Source: Brachybacterium ginsengisoli (lineage in GTDB: Bacteria > Actinomycetota > Actinomycetes > Actinomycetales > Dermabacteraceae). Taken from it: a DNA stretch of 64,000 nt. Under the pieces are notes generated by a model. It had not been told where the DNA came from. It was given only the letters and a program-made list of their open reading frames with translations, and did not search any database. The DNA lies in assembly GCF_002407065.1 (NCBI RefSeq), contig NZ_CP023564.1:2852001-2916000 (forward strand), read 5' to 3'. Below, in pieces: positions 27,040 to 35,240 of the stretch. Each line of letters starts with the position of its first letter. The first letter of the stretch is position 1. The position numbers were made by a program, and so were the translations under genes.

Positions 27040-27951
27040 TCAGTCGTTGCCGCGCAGGATCGCGAGGATTCGCAGGATCTCGACGTACAGCCACACCATG
27101 GTGACCGTGACCCCGAAGGCGAGGCGCCAGGCGTACTTGCGCGGCATCCCGGACTCGGCGGCGTGCTGGACGTCCTCGAAGTCCATCACCAGCGAGTAGG
27201 AGGCCATCACCACGGCGAGGCCGCCGATGGCCAGGCCCAGCACGCCGTCACGGAGGTTCTGGCCCGTGGCGAGCATGAGGCCGATGTTGACGAGGCCGAA
27301 CAGCATGTACGCGATCATCGCGACCATGAAGATCTTGTTCAGCCGGGGCGAGGTGCGCAGGACGCCCACCCGGAAGAGCACCAGCACGGTGCCGGCCACG
27401 GCGAGGGTTCCCACCACGGCCTGCAGGGCGATGCCGGGGAAGTAGAACTCCATCGAACCGCTGATGCCGCCGAGGAACAGACCCTCGAAGAGGGCGTAGG
27501 CCAGCACGGCGATCGGCGAGGGCTGCTTCTTGAAGATGTTGACCAGCGCGGCGACGAGCCCGCCGAGGACGCCGATGATCGTCGCGGCACCGGCGATCAG
27601 CAGGCCCGCCTGGGCACCGGCGTCGCCGGCCACGAGCGCCAGGGCGTAGGGCAGGATCGCGATGGCGAAGCCCACCACGACGACCAGCCCGAGGGTCGCG
27701 GTGATGGCGTTCAGCGCGTCCTTGATGGTCATCCTGCCGGTGTCGTGACCGGTCGCGGAGGGACGGGCGTACATCGCCTCGAGCGAGTCCGCTCCCTGGG
27801 CGCTCCGGGCGCCCTGCTGGGCGAAGCCGGAGGACCACTGGGTGTCCTGGGCGGGGGCGGCCTGCGCGGAGCGGCCGAACTGGGGGGCGCTGTAGTTCGC
27901 ATCGCCGCGGACGGCCTGGTCGCGGCCGAACACGATGTTGTGGCGTGCCAT
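27040..27951 (-). CDS. Bax inhibitor-1/YccA-like membrane protein
   Basis: A 303-residue protein. The N-terminal 100 residues are polar and Ala/Gln/Ser-rich. Seven or so hydrophobic segments follow (GLVVVVGFAIAILPYALALV, LLIAGAATIIGVLGGLVAAL, VVGTLAVAGTVLVLF, FMVAMIAYMLFGLVNIGLML). The C terminus has DFEDVQHAAESGMPRKYAWRLAFG, a hallmark of the actinobacterial Bax inhibitor-1-like (YccA) group. The role is uncertain; family members act as membrane ion-leak proteins or modulate membrane proteases. ATG 27951 has GAGGAG 5 bases upstream. A TACGAT hexamer at 28019-28024 is a likely -10. Confidence 0.88.
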   Translation of the reverse strand: MARHNIVFGRDQAVRGDANYSAPQFGRSAQAAPAQDTQWSSGFAQQGARSAQGADSLEAMYARPSATGHDTGRMTIKDALNAITATLGLVVVVGFAIAILPYALALVAGDAGAQAGLLIAGAATIIGVLGGLVAALVNIFKKQPSPIAVLAYALFEGLFLGGISGSMEFYFPGIALQAVVGTLAVAGTVLVLFRVGVLRTSPRLNKIFMVAMIAYMLFGLVNIGLMLATGQNLRDGVLGLAIGGLAVVMASYSLVMDFEDVQHAAESGMPRKYAWRLAFGVTVTMVWLYVEILRILAILRGND

Positions 27952-28018
27952 GAGACTCCTCAGATGGGATCGGGGGTCCGTGCCGGACGCCGTGGCGCTC
28001 CGCAGGACCGACCCGTTC

Positions 28019-28024
28019 ATCGTA
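28019..28024 (-). promoter_or_regulatory. -10 hexamer TACGAT
   Basis: TACGAT on minus lies 68 bases before the ATG of the Bax-inhibitor-like gene, giving a leader of about 60 bases with a good ribosome site. No clear -35. Confidence 0.4.
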
Positions 28025-28096
28025 CCGGCGGAGTCCGGGAACCCGCTGTGTGCCCTCTGCGCTCCGAGCGAACCCCGTCGCGACCGCGGTCGGAGA

Positions 28097-29233
28097 TCAG
28101 CGCGCGGCCGCGGCAAGCGCCTGGTCGAGATCCTCGAGGAGGTCCGAGAGGTCCTCGATGCCCACGCTCAGGCGCAGCAGCTCCTCGGAGATCCCGGCGC
28201 TGCGCCGCGCCTCGTCGGTCATCGCCTCGTGCGTCATCGTCGCCGGACGGCAGATGAGGGACTCGACCCCGCCCAGGCTCACCGCATAGGCGGGGTAGCG
28301 CAGCGCCCGGAGGAAGGCGACCCGGTCCAGTCCCTCGGCCAGCTCGAAGGAGAGCACGGCCCCGGTGCCGGTGGCCTGCGAGGCGTGGATGCGGGCCTCC
28401 TCCTCGCTGTGGGAGCCGGGGTACCAGACCTGGGCGATGTCCTCGCGGCTCCGCAGATGCGCCACGATCGCCTCGGCGTTGGCCTGCTGGCGCTCGATCC
28501 GCAGCGGCAGGGTCTTGATGGCCTGGATGAGCCGGAAGCTGTCCTGCGGGGAGAGCACCCCGCCCTGCGCCTTCTGGGCGAGGGCGAAGGCCGCGGCGAG
28601 AGAATCGTCGTTCGTGGTCACGGCCCCGGCGAGCAGGTCCGAGTGCCCGGCGAGGTACTTGGTCGCGGACTGCACGACGATGTCGACGCCCAGCTCGAGG
28701 GGCCGCTGCAGCACCGGCGACATGAAGGTGTTGTCCACGATCACGAGGGCGTCATGGCGGTGTGCGAGCTCGACGATGCGTCGCAGGTCGGTGATGCGCA
28801 GCGTGGGGTTCGCCGGGGTCTCGACGAAGACCGCCCGGGTGCTCGGGGTGAAGTCCTCATCGCTCAGCGCGCCGAGGTCGTCCACGAAGCGACCGGTGAT
28901 CCCGCGGCCGGGGAGGACCAGGTCCACGAAGCGGTAGGTGCCGCCGTAGACGCTCGCGGGCAGCAGCACCTCGTCGCCCACCACCAGGGTGGACAGGGAC
29001 GCGGCGGTGGCCGCCATGCCGGAGGCGAAGGCGAAGCCGTGGGCGGCGCCGTCGAGCGCGGCCAGGACCGTCTCGAGCTGGGCGCGGGTGGGGTTCGCGC
29101 CGCGCTGGTAGGCGTACTCGCCGTCCTCGTCGGCCCGGTCGAGCTCGAAGGTCGAGGAGAGGTGCACCGGCGGGACCACGGCTCCGTGCTCGAAGTCCTT
29201 CAGGGTGTGGACGGCGGCGGTCTGGATGTGCAC
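28097..29233 (-). CDS. Cystathionine gamma-synthase/lyase family PLP enzyme
   Basis: A 378-residue trans-sulfuration enzyme of the Cys/Met metabolism PLP family. Landmarks: PPVHLSSTFELD, YQRGANPTRAQLE, FASGMAATAA, SVYGGTYRFVD, ETPANPTLRITDL, VDNTFMSPVLQRPLELG, the PLP lysine in SATKYLAGHSD, and the late RPATMTHEAM...LLRLSVGIED. It makes or cleaves cystathionine, linking cysteine and homocysteine; synthase versus lyase cannot be settled here. GTG 29233 has AGGAG 5 bases upstream. No SAM-type riboswitch is evident in the 96 bp before it. Confidence 0.9.
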   Translation of the reverse strand: MHIQTAAVHTLKDFEHGAVVPPVHLSSTFELDRADEDGEYAYQRGANPTRAQLETVLAALDGAAHGFAFASGMAATAASLSTLVVGDEVLLPASVYGGTYRFVDLVLPGRGITGRFVDDLGALSDEDFTPSTRAVFVETPANPTLRITDLRRIVELAHRHDALVIVDNTFMSPVLQRPLELGVDIVVQSATKYLAGHSDLLAGAVTTNDDSLAAAFALAQKAQGGVLSPQDSFRLIQAIKTLPLRIERQQANAEAIVAHLRSREDIAQVWYPGSHSEEEARIHASQATGTGAVLSFELAEGLDRVAFLRALRYPAYAVSLGGVESLICRPATMTHEAMTDEARRSAGISEELLRLSVGIEDLSDLLEDLDQALAAAAR

Positions 29234-29329
29234 GGCAGCTCCTGGATCCTCGGTTCTCGGCTCGTGATCACCGTAGGACCGCACCTCGCCGCCGCACGGC
29301 TTCCGTGACCGACTGTGACGGCGGAGCGC

Positions 29330-30733
29330 TCAGGAGCCGCAGGTCGCCGGAACGGCCTCGTCGTCCGCCTCCAGCACCTCGGCCTCCAGCACCTCGGCCT
29401 CCTGCTCCCCGATCTCGATGACGGGCAGGGATCCGGTGTAGGTGTCCTCGTGCTCGCGCAGCACCGCCAGGGTGCGCCGCGAGCGCAGCTTCAGCGCCAC
29501 CAGGGTGGCGGTGACCATCGCGAAGCCGATGCTCGCCAGCACGATCGCGACCACCATCGGGGCGCGGAAGCCCAGGCCGCCGGCGATCACGGCGCCGCCG
29601 AGGGCGGCACCGAGCGCGTTGGCGACGTTGAACGCGGCGTGGTTCAGGGAGGCGCCGAGCACCTCGGAGCGGTGCGCCACCCGGATCAGCCAGGTCTGCA
29701 GCGCCGGACCCAGGGCGGAGTTGGCGGCGTTGACCGCGAAGAACAGGACCAGCAGGCCCCACGGCGATCCCGGGGCCGCGAAGAACAGCCCCACCAGCGC
29801 GGCGATGTAGACGGGGAATCCCAGCAGCAGGGTGCCGCGCAGGGAGCGGTCGGTGGTGATCCCGCCGATGATGTTGCCGAGGGTCATGCCCAGTCCGGCC
29901 GCGGCGAGCACCCAGGGCACCATGGCGGTCGAGGCGCCGGAGACCTGCGTGGCGATGTCCGCGACGTAGCTGAAGACCGCGAACCCGCCGGCGAAGCCCA
30001 CGGCCGCGATGCCCATGACGATCCACAGCTGCACGCGGCGCAGGGCCAGCAGCTCGTCCAGCGCCCGACGGCCCGGCACGGCGGGCTGCGCGGGCACGGC
30101 CGCCCGCAGGGCGAGCACGGTCGCGACGAAGATCCCGGTGATCACGAGGTAGACCACGCGCCAGCCCACGGCCTGGCCGAGGGCGGTCATGAGCGGAACG
30201 CCCACGAGGTTCGCGACCGTCAGCCCGGACAGCGCCACGGCCACGCCCTTGCCCTGGCTGCCCGGCCCCATCAGGGAGGCGGCGAGCAGGGAGGCCACGC
30301 CGAAGTAGGCGCCGTGCGGCAGCCCGGCGAGGAAGCGGGCGGCGAGGGTGAGCTCGTAGGTGGGCATCAGCGCGGAGAGCACGGTGCCGACGGCCAGCGC
30401 GACGGCCAGCGCGGTGATCATCGTGGTGCGGCTCCAGCGCACGGACAGCAGGGCGAGCACGGGCGCTCCGACGACCACGCCGAGGGCGTAGGCGGTGATC
30501 AGGTGACCGGCGCGGGCGATGCCGGCCGCGGGGTCCGCGGCCATGTGTGGCCCGAGCAGGCCGTGCGCGATCCCGGGGAGCAGGCCCATGGTGGCGAACT
30601 CGGAGGCCCCGATGCCGACGCCGCCGAGGGCGAGGGCGAGCAGGGCGAAGGTGCGGCGGCGGGCGGAGAGCTCGTGGGGCGCTGGGGTGACGGTGGGGGC
30701 CGGGGCGGGCCGCGTGTCGGCGGTGAGCGTCAT
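29330..30733 (-). CDS. MFS transporter, DHA1 (AraJ/YdhP-like) drug/sugar efflux type
   Basis: A 467-residue major facilitator with 12 predicted membrane helices. The N-terminal helix ends with GGVGIGASEFATMGLLPGIA, and the loop after helix 2 has ALLSVRWSRTTM. HGAYFGVASLLAASLM is typical of the AraJ/YdhP branch that exports sugars or drugs. The C-terminal tail is acidic and contains EAEVLEAEVLEADD, encoded by a perfect 15-bp tandem repeat. The gene is divergent from a ROK regulator, with a palindrome over its promoter, so the ROK protein probably controls it. Confidence 0.88.
   Translation of the reverse strand: MTLTADTRPAPAPTVTPAPHELSARRRTFALLALALGGVGIGASEFATMGLLPGIAHGLLGPHMAADPAAGIARAGHLITAYALGVVVGAPVLALLSVRWSRTTMITALAVALAVGTVLSALMPTYELTLAARFLAGLPHGAYFGVASLLAASLMGPGSQGKGVAVALSGLTVANLVGVPLMTALGQAVGWRVVYLVITGIFVATVLALRAAVPAQPAVPGRRALDELLALRRVQLWIVMGIAAVGFAGGFAVFSYVADIATQVSGASTAMVPWVLAAAGLGMTLGNIIGGITTDRSLRGTLLLGFPVYIAALVGLFFAAPGSPWGLLVLFFAVNAANSALGPALQTWLIRVAHRSEVLGASLNHAAFNVANALGAALGGAVIAGGLGFRAPMVVAIVLASIGFAMVTATLVALKLRSRRTLAVLREHEDTYTGSLPVIEIGEQEAEVLEAEVLEADDEAVPATCGS
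29367..29402 (-). repeat. 15-bp tandem repeat in MFS gene tail
   Basis: The unit GCCTCCAGCACCTCG is present twice exactly (29367-29381, 29382-29396) plus six bases of a third. On minus it encodes EAEVL repeats in the cytoplasmic tail. Multiples of three keep the frame. Confidence 0.85.
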
Positions 30734-30792
30734 GGGAGGTCCTCGACGATCGGAGGTGCAGGGTCAGGAGGGGCGTCGTCGACCGAGGACCC

Positions 30793-30823
30793 ACCTTAAG
30801 CCAACGCTGTTGCGTTAAGTCAA
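30793..30823 (-). promoter_or_regulatory. MFS promoter with embedded palindromic operator
   Basis: On minus, TTGACT (30818-30823) and TAAGGT (30793-30798) form a -35/-10 pair with a 19-base gap. The gap is filled by an imperfect 25-bp palindrome (30795-30819): outer arms CTTAA/TTAAG and inner CAAC/GTTG, 9 of 12 pairs matching around position 30807. A regulator bound here would block the promoter; the adjacent ROK regulator is the obvious candidate. Confidence 0.6.
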
Positions 30824-30879
30824 GGGGGCGACGGACCGGATCCGCATCACACGGGATCCGCGCCGGCCGCCGTGCGAGG

Positions 30880-31989
30880 ATGAGCGCCGTGAGACCGACC
30901 GGACCGCTGGACCGCGTGGCAGGCGCCCATGACGCCGCCGTGCTCGCCGTCGCGCGCCGCGGGGAGCCGGTCGCTCGGGCCGGTCTCGCCGACGCCCTGC
31001 AGGTCACACCCCAGGCGATCTCGAAGATCCTCACCCGGCTGATGGACCGCGGGCTGATGACGGAGAGCGGCTCCTACTCCTCCGGCCCCGGCAAGCCCAC
31101 CACGCTGTACCGGATCGTGCCCGGGTCCCGCCGGGCGATCGGACTCCACCTGACGCGCTCGCGCCTGCACGGCGTCGTGGCGGACCTCACCGGGCAGGTC
31201 CTCGAGCGCCACGACGCCGGCATCGACCCCGATCTCGGCGCCGCCGCCCTGGTCGACGTCCTCGCCCGCGCCACCCGGGAGCTGGCGGGGAAGGGCGACG
31301 GCGAGCTGCTCGGCGTGGGCGTGGGGATGCCGGGGCCGGTGGACCCCGTCAGCGGCACCCACCTCGGATCCACCAGCTCCACCGAGGGTTGGCGCGGGGC
31401 CTCGATCCGGGACCTGCTGCTGGCCGAGCTCGGCATGCCCGTTCTCGTGGACCACGACTCCCGCGCCGCCCTGGTGGGCGAGAGCTGGTCACAGCCCGGG
31501 CTGCTCGACAACTCCGTGCTGGTGCTCGCCGAGGAGGGCCTCGGAGCGGCGCTGCGCCTGGACGGGACCATCGTGCACGGCGCCCACTCCCGCGCCGGCG
31601 AGGCGGGCCACATGGTGGTGCAGATGGGCGGGGAGCCCTGCCCGTGCGGCCGCCGCGGCTGCGCCCAGGTCGAGTACCTCTCCGCCCTGCAGGACGGCGA
31701 CCCGGGGCGGGCCGCCGAGGTGCTCGCGACCGTGGTACTGAACCTGGTGCGCCTGGTGGACGTGGACCGGGTGGTCCTCGGCGGCCGCTCCGTCCACGAG
31801 CACCACCGGGCCACCATGGAGGCGATCCGGGGCGCGCTGGAGCAGGGACTGCACGAGGGCGAGGCCCTGCACGTGGAGGTGCTGCTCTCCACCCGCGGGG
31901 CGGATCTCATCGCGGCCGGCGCCGCGTGCCAGGTGCTCGAGCACGAGTACGGCCTGCCGACGACGCTCGTCGGCCCCGACTCCCGCTGA
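30880..31989 (+). CDS. ROK family transcriptional regulator
   Basis: A 369-residue regulator with an N-terminal winged helix (ARAGLADALQVTPQAISKILTRL as helix-turn-helix) and a ROK sugar-sensing domain. The ROK part has the zinc motif GEAGHMVVQ...CPCGRRGCAQVEY and VLVLAEEGLGAAL in place of the usual kinase ATP loop; the catalytic NDxN aspartate region reads DHDSRAAL. It probably represses the divergent MFS exporter when a sugar or sugar-phosphate is absent. The start could be ATG 30880 or GTG 30889; only the latter has AGGA at a good distance. Confidence 0.85.
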   Translation: MSAVRPTGPLDRVAGAHDAAVLAVARRGEPVARAGLADALQVTPQAISKILTRLMDRGLMTESGSYSSGPGKPTTLYRIVPGSRRAIGLHLTRSRLHGVVADLTGQVLERHDAGIDPDLGAAALVDVLARATRELAGKGDGELLGVGVGMPGPVDPVSGTHLGSTSSTEGWRGASIRDLLLAELGMPVLVDHDSRAALVGESWSQPGLLDNSVLVLAEEGLGAALRLDGTIVHGAHSRAGEAGHMVVQMGGEPCPCGRRGCAQVEYLSALQDGDPGRAAEVLATVVLNLVRLVDVDRVVLGGRSVHEHHRATMEAIRGALEQGLHEGEALHVEVLLSTRGADLIAAGAACQVLEHEYGLPTTLVGPDSR

Positions 31990-32012
31990 CCGGCCGCCTT
32001 CCGCTGACCGGC
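31983..32012. repeat. 12-bp direct repeat at the end of the ROK gene
   Basis: CCGCTGACCGGC occurs at 31983-31994 and 32001-32012, an 18-bp period covering the ROK stop codon and just beyond. It looks like a small tandem duplication. Confidence 0.6.
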
Positions 32013-32013
32013 T

Positions 32014-32028
32014 CCCGCCTCAGGCGGG
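32014..32028. terminator. Possible short terminator hairpin
   Basis: CCCGCC/GGCGGG form a 6-bp stem over a TCA loop that contains the yggS stop codon. It lies between the convergent ROK and yggS genes. The stem is short, so this is tentative. Confidence 0.35.
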
Positions 32029-32775
32029 GCGGGCCCCGAAGATCGCCGAGCCGACGCGGACGATCGTCGCGCCCTCCTCGACCGCGATCTCGAGATCGCC
32101 GCTCATGCCCATCGACAGCTCGACGAGCTCCTCGGCGCCGAGCTGCTCGCGCAGCTCGTCGCGCAGGGTGCGCAGCCGATGCAGCGAGGCGCGGACGTCC
32201 TCGTCGTCGCTGGTGTTCGCCCCGATCGTCATGAGCCCCACCGGGCGCAGGGCGCGGCTGGCTCGCAGGCGCTCCACCATCGGCGCGATCGCCTCCACAG
32301 TGGGCTCGAACCCGCCCTTGGAATCCTCGCCCGAGGTGTTGACCTGCACCAGCACATCGCGCCGCACGCCCGCGGCCTCGGCGCGCCGCTCGAGCGCCTC
32401 GGCGATGCCCTCGCGGTCCACGCTGTGGATCATCTCGGCGAAGGCCACCACGTCCCGGGCCTTGTTGGTCTGCAGTCGGCCGATGAAGTGGCGGGTCACG
32501 CCGTTGTCCGCGAGCAGCGGGTCGGCGTGCTTGGCGATCTCCTGGGCCCGGTTCTCCCCCACCGCGATCCGTCGGCCCCGCTCCCGCAGCAGGTCCACCG
32601 CGGCGGCGATCTCCGCCGGGGTGCGGGTCTTGGTGGCCAGCAGCACGGTGATCTCCGTGCTGTCGCGGCCGGCTCGCTCGGCGGCGGCGTCGAGCCGCGC
32701 GAGCACCTCGTCCAGGCGCGCGGCGAGCAGCTCGCGATGATCGGCGGGCAGGGAGGGGTCGGCGGAGGCGGTCAT
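32020..32775 (-). CDS. YggS family pyridoxal phosphate homeostasis protein
   Basis: A 251-residue PLP-binding TIM-barrel protein of the YggS/PLPBP family, thought to buffer free PLP and affect amino-acid and keto-acid balance. Landmarks: the PLP lysine region VLLATKTRTPAEI, GENRAQEI, HFIGRLQTNKARDVV, IHSVDREGIAEAL, VQVNTSGEDSKGGF, GLMTIGA and the closing LSMGMSGDLEIAVEEGATIVRVGSAIFG (by landmarks). The ATG at 32775 has CACAAT 6 bases upstream and only a GGAG two bases away, so a leaderless message is likely. It lies just downstream of the tRNA gene on the same strand. Confidence 0.92.
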   Translation of the reverse strand: MTASADPSLPADHRELLAARLDEVLARLDAAAERAGRDSTEITVLLATKTRTPAEIAAAVDLLRERGRRIAVGENRAQEIAKHADPLLADNGVTRHFIGRLQTNKARDVVAFAEMIHSVDREGIAEALERRAEAAGVRRDVLVQVNTSGEDSKGGFEPTVEAIAPMVERLRASRALRPVGLMTIGANTSDDEDVRASLHRLRTLRDELREQLGAEELVELSMGMSGDLEIAVEEGATIVRVGSAIFGARPA

Positions 32776-32805
32776 GACTCCATTGTGGCCGAGTTCGCCG
32801 CGCAG

Positions 32806-32879
32806 TGCCCCCACCGGGACTCGAACCCGGACTGTGCCGCTTTTAAGGCGGCCGCCTCTGCCGATTGGGCTATGGGGGC
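32806..32879 (-). tRNA. tRNA with anticodon UAA (Leu by codon) but a short variable arm
   Basis: On minus, a 74-nt cloverleaf can be drawn: acceptor GCCCCCA/TGGGGGC (7 bp), a D arm GCCC...GGC with GG in the loop, an anticodon stem GCCGC/GCGGC around loop CTTAAAA, a 5-nt variable loop ACAGT, and the T arm CCGGG-TTCGAGT-CCCGG. The discriminator base is A and no CCA is encoded. The anticodon is UAA (32843-32845), which reads UUA, a leucine codon. Bacterial tRNA-Leu normally has a long variable arm, so amino acid identity is uncertain. A minus-strand TAGGGT at 32910-32915 is a likely -10. Confidence 0.85.
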
Positions 32880-32909
32880 GCACCCCGCGGTGCGCGCGGA
32901 GCCGCCGTC

Positions 32910-32919
32910 ACCCTATGCT
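32910..32919. promoter_or_regulatory. Overlapping divergent -10 elements (tRNA and helicase-domain gene)
   Basis: TAGGGT on minus (32910-32915) would serve the tRNA, about 30 bases from its 5' end. TATGCT on plus (32914-32919) would serve the helicase-domain gene, 10 bases before ATG 32930. The two hexamers share two base pairs, so RNA polymerase could not occupy both at once. Confidence 0.5.
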
Positions 32920-32929
32920 GGAACGCATC

Positions 32930-35089
32930 ATGACCGCTGTGATCCGGTCCCTCGCGGACTCCCTGCGACGGTTCGGCGACGAGCGCCTCGAGGCGCTGCT
33001 CGTGGCCCGACCGGATCTCGCCTCGCCCCTTCCGCGCGGGATCGGTCCGCTCGCCGCCCGAGCCGGCGGAGCCACCTCCGCCCGCCGCGCCCTGGATGCG
33101 CTGACGCTTCCGGAGCTGCATCTCGTGGAGGCCCTGGCCGTGCTCGAGGACGGCAGCTCCCCCGCAGATCTCGCCGCCGCCGTCTCCTCGGACCCGGCCA
33201 CCATCGCCCCGGCGCTCGAACGGCTGATCACCCTCGCCGTGGTCTGGGGCGAGGACGAGCTCTCCCTGATCCGGCCGCTGCGAGACGGGCTGCGGACCCC
33301 GGCAGGGCTCGCGGCGCCCGCACCGGAGGACCCGTCGGCCGAGGACTCCGCACGCCGGGTGGCCCGCGCCCGCGAGGCGCACCCCGAGGCGCTCGAGGCC
33401 CTGGCCTGGGGTCCCAGCGCCGTCACCGGGCACGGCCGGCTCGCCCGGGACCTGCTGGCCGCCGGGATCGTGGTCGCCGACGGCGAGGAGCTCCACATCC
33501 CGCGCCCCGTCCATCTCGCCCTGCGCGACGGGCGGGTGCGCCGCACCCACACCGCTCAGCGACCTGCACCCTCCGGCCCCGAGCGCACCGAGCGGATCCC
33601 CGGCTCCCGCGCCGCCCAGGCCGTCGAGCGAGCCTTCGAGTCCCTGCGCCTGCTGGGCATCGTCCGCGGCTTCGACGAGGACCCGCCCGGGGTCCTGCGC
33701 CGCGGCGGGCTGCCGCAGCGCGATCTGCGCCGCCTCGCCGACCGCGCCGGGACCAGCGTCGCGGCGCTCGCGACCGTGCTGCAGACCGCCTGGCAGGCCG
33801 GGCTGATCGGGCACGACGGGCAGGAGTGGCACCCCACGCAGGACTGGGACGCCCACCGGATGCTCGGCGCCGAGCAGCGCTGGGCCGAGCTGGTGCTGGC
33901 CTGGGCCCGCGGCCACCACCTCGCGGCGGTCGTGGGCACCCCGGACTCCTCCGGCACCGGGCGCTCCCTGCTCTCGGACCTGACCCGTCGGGACGGGGTG
34001 CGCACCCGGCGCGGCAGCCTGCTGCGCGTGCTGCGCACGTCCCCCGCCGTCGAGGCGAGCGAGGAATCCCTGGCCGCCGCTCTCGCCTGGGCCTTCCCCC
34101 TGGTCCCCGCCGAGGTGATCCAGGAGGAGACCGCGGCGCTGCTGGTGGAGGGCGAGGTGCTCGGCGTGCTCGACGGCGGCGCCCTCACCGATCTCGGCCA
34201 GGAGCTCGTCCTCGCCCTGGACGAGGAGATCTCCAGTGCCGACGAGCGGCTCGCCGCCGCCCTCCGACAGGCCGCCCCGCCGCCGGTCGACGAGGTGCTG
34301 CTGGACGCCGATCTCACCGCAGTGGTGCCCGGGCGGCCCGCGGAGAGACTGCTGCCGCTGCTGGACTGGACGGAGATGGTCTCCCGCGGCGGGGCCCTGA
34401 CCCTGCGCTTCACCACCGCCTCCGTGCGCCGCGCCCTCGCCGACGGCCGCGACGGCGAGGCGCTGCTGGCGCTGCTCGCGGAGGTCTCCCGCTCCCCCGT
34501 GCCGCAGGCGCTGACCTACCTGCTGCGTGACGAGCAGCGACGGCACGGCCGGGTCCAGGTCTCTCGGGCCAGCACCGTCCTGACCGCGGAGGCCGAGGTG
34601 CTCGACCTGCTGCAGGCAGCCCCCGAGTCCGCCGCGCTCGGACTGCACCGACTGGCCCCCACCGTCGCAGTGACGCTCTCGGACCCCGGCTTCGCGCTGC
34701 AGGTGGCCCGGAAGGCGGGACTGTCCCCGCAGGCCGTCGGGCCCGACGGCCGACCAGTGGCCGAGGAGCTCGCGCACTCGCTCCGCGGCGGACCGGTCGA
34801 ACCGGACCTCGTCACCATCGAGGGCCCCGAGCTGACGGTCCCCGCCGCCGAGGCCGTCGCCCGGCTGCGGGCCGCGGAGGACGGCGAAGCCGATCTCTCG
34901 GTCACCGACCGGCTGCTGGACGCCATCGCCCGCGGCGACGAGATCCCGCTGGGGATCGTCGACGGCCGCGGCGGTGTGGTCGTCAAGCGCGCCCAGCCCC
35001 TGTCCCTCGAGGGCGGCAGGCTGCGGGCGCGCGAGGCCGGGCGCGACGAGGAGTTCACGGTGCTGGTCCATCGGATCACGCTGGGCTGA
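32930..35089 (+). CDS. XPB/Ssl2-type helicase-associated domain protein
   Basis: A 719-residue cytosolic protein of the actinobacterial 'helicase-associated' family (Helicase_C_3, XPB/Ssl2-like N-terminal domain). It lacks Walker motifs and is helical and leucine/alanine-rich, with winged-helix-like repeats (SLADSLRRFGDERLEALL, TLPELHLVEALAVLEDG, LRRLADRAGTSVAALATVLQTAWQAGLIG by landmarks) and a C-terminal segment LEGGRLRAREAGRDEEFTVLVHRI. Proteins of this type are usually encoded near an XPB helicase, and one is found at 38249 on the same strand. A longer start at 32915 would overlap the -10 hexamer. Confidence 0.8.
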   Translation: MTAVIRSLADSLRRFGDERLEALLVARPDLASPLPRGIGPLAARAGGATSARRALDALTLPELHLVEALAVLEDGSSPADLAAAVSSDPATIAPALERLITLAVVWGEDELSLIRPLRDGLRTPAGLAAPAPEDPSAEDSARRVARAREAHPEALEALAWGPSAVTGHGRLARDLLAAGIVVADGEELHIPRPVHLALRDGRVRRTHTAQRPAPSGPERTERIPGSRAAQAVERAFESLRLLGIVRGFDEDPPGVLRRGGLPQRDLRRLADRAGTSVAALATVLQTAWQAGLIGHDGQEWHPTQDWDAHRMLGAEQRWAELVLAWARGHHLAAVVGTPDSSGTGRSLLSDLTRRDGVRTRRGSLLRVLRTSPAVEASEESLAAALAWAFPLVPAEVIQEETAALLVEGEVLGVLDGGALTDLGQELVLALDEEISSADERLAAALRQAAPPPVDEVLLDADLTAVVPGRPAERLLPLLDWTEMVSRGGALTLRFTTASVRRALADGRDGEALLALLAEVSRSPVPQALTYLLRDEQRRHGRVQVSRASTVLTAEAEVLDLLQAAPESAALGLHRLAPTVAVTLSDPGFALQVARKAGLSPQAVGPDGRPVAEELAHSLRGGPVEPDLVTIEGPELTVPAAEAVARLRAAEDGEADLSVTDRLLDAIARGDEIPLGIVDGRGGVVVKRAQPLSLEGGRLRAREAGRDEEFTVLVHRITLG

Positions 35090-35107
35090 CGCGGGATCCG
35101 CCGTCTC

Positions 35108-35125
35108 ATGGGGAGTGCTCCCCAT
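35108..35125. promoter_or_regulatory. 18-bp palindrome upstream of the CD225-like gene
   Basis: ATGGGGAG-TG-CTCCCCAT has perfect 8-bp arms with a 2-base centre, too tight a loop for a good hairpin but well shaped for a dimeric regulator. It ends 24 bases before the TACGAT hexamer at 35150-35155, so it overlaps the place where a -35 would be. Confidence 0.5.
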
Positions 35126-35149
35126 GGCGGGACCAGAGGTCTCTCAGGT

Positions 35150-35155
35150 TACGAT
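35150..35155 (+). promoter_or_regulatory. -10 hexamer TACGAT
   Basis: TACGAT in TTACGATCC would start a leader of about 78 bases before the CD225-like gene. Confidence 0.45.
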
Positions 35156-35240
35156 CCTCCGTGCCAGGACCGGTCGCATGATCGGAGAGCCTGGGGCCGG
35201 TCACGACATGCCCGGTGCTCGATCATCCGGAGGAGACATC

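Noticed and set aside
29234-29329. SAM or S-box riboswitch before the trans-sulfuration gene
   Set aside because: The gap is too short and shows no matching helices.
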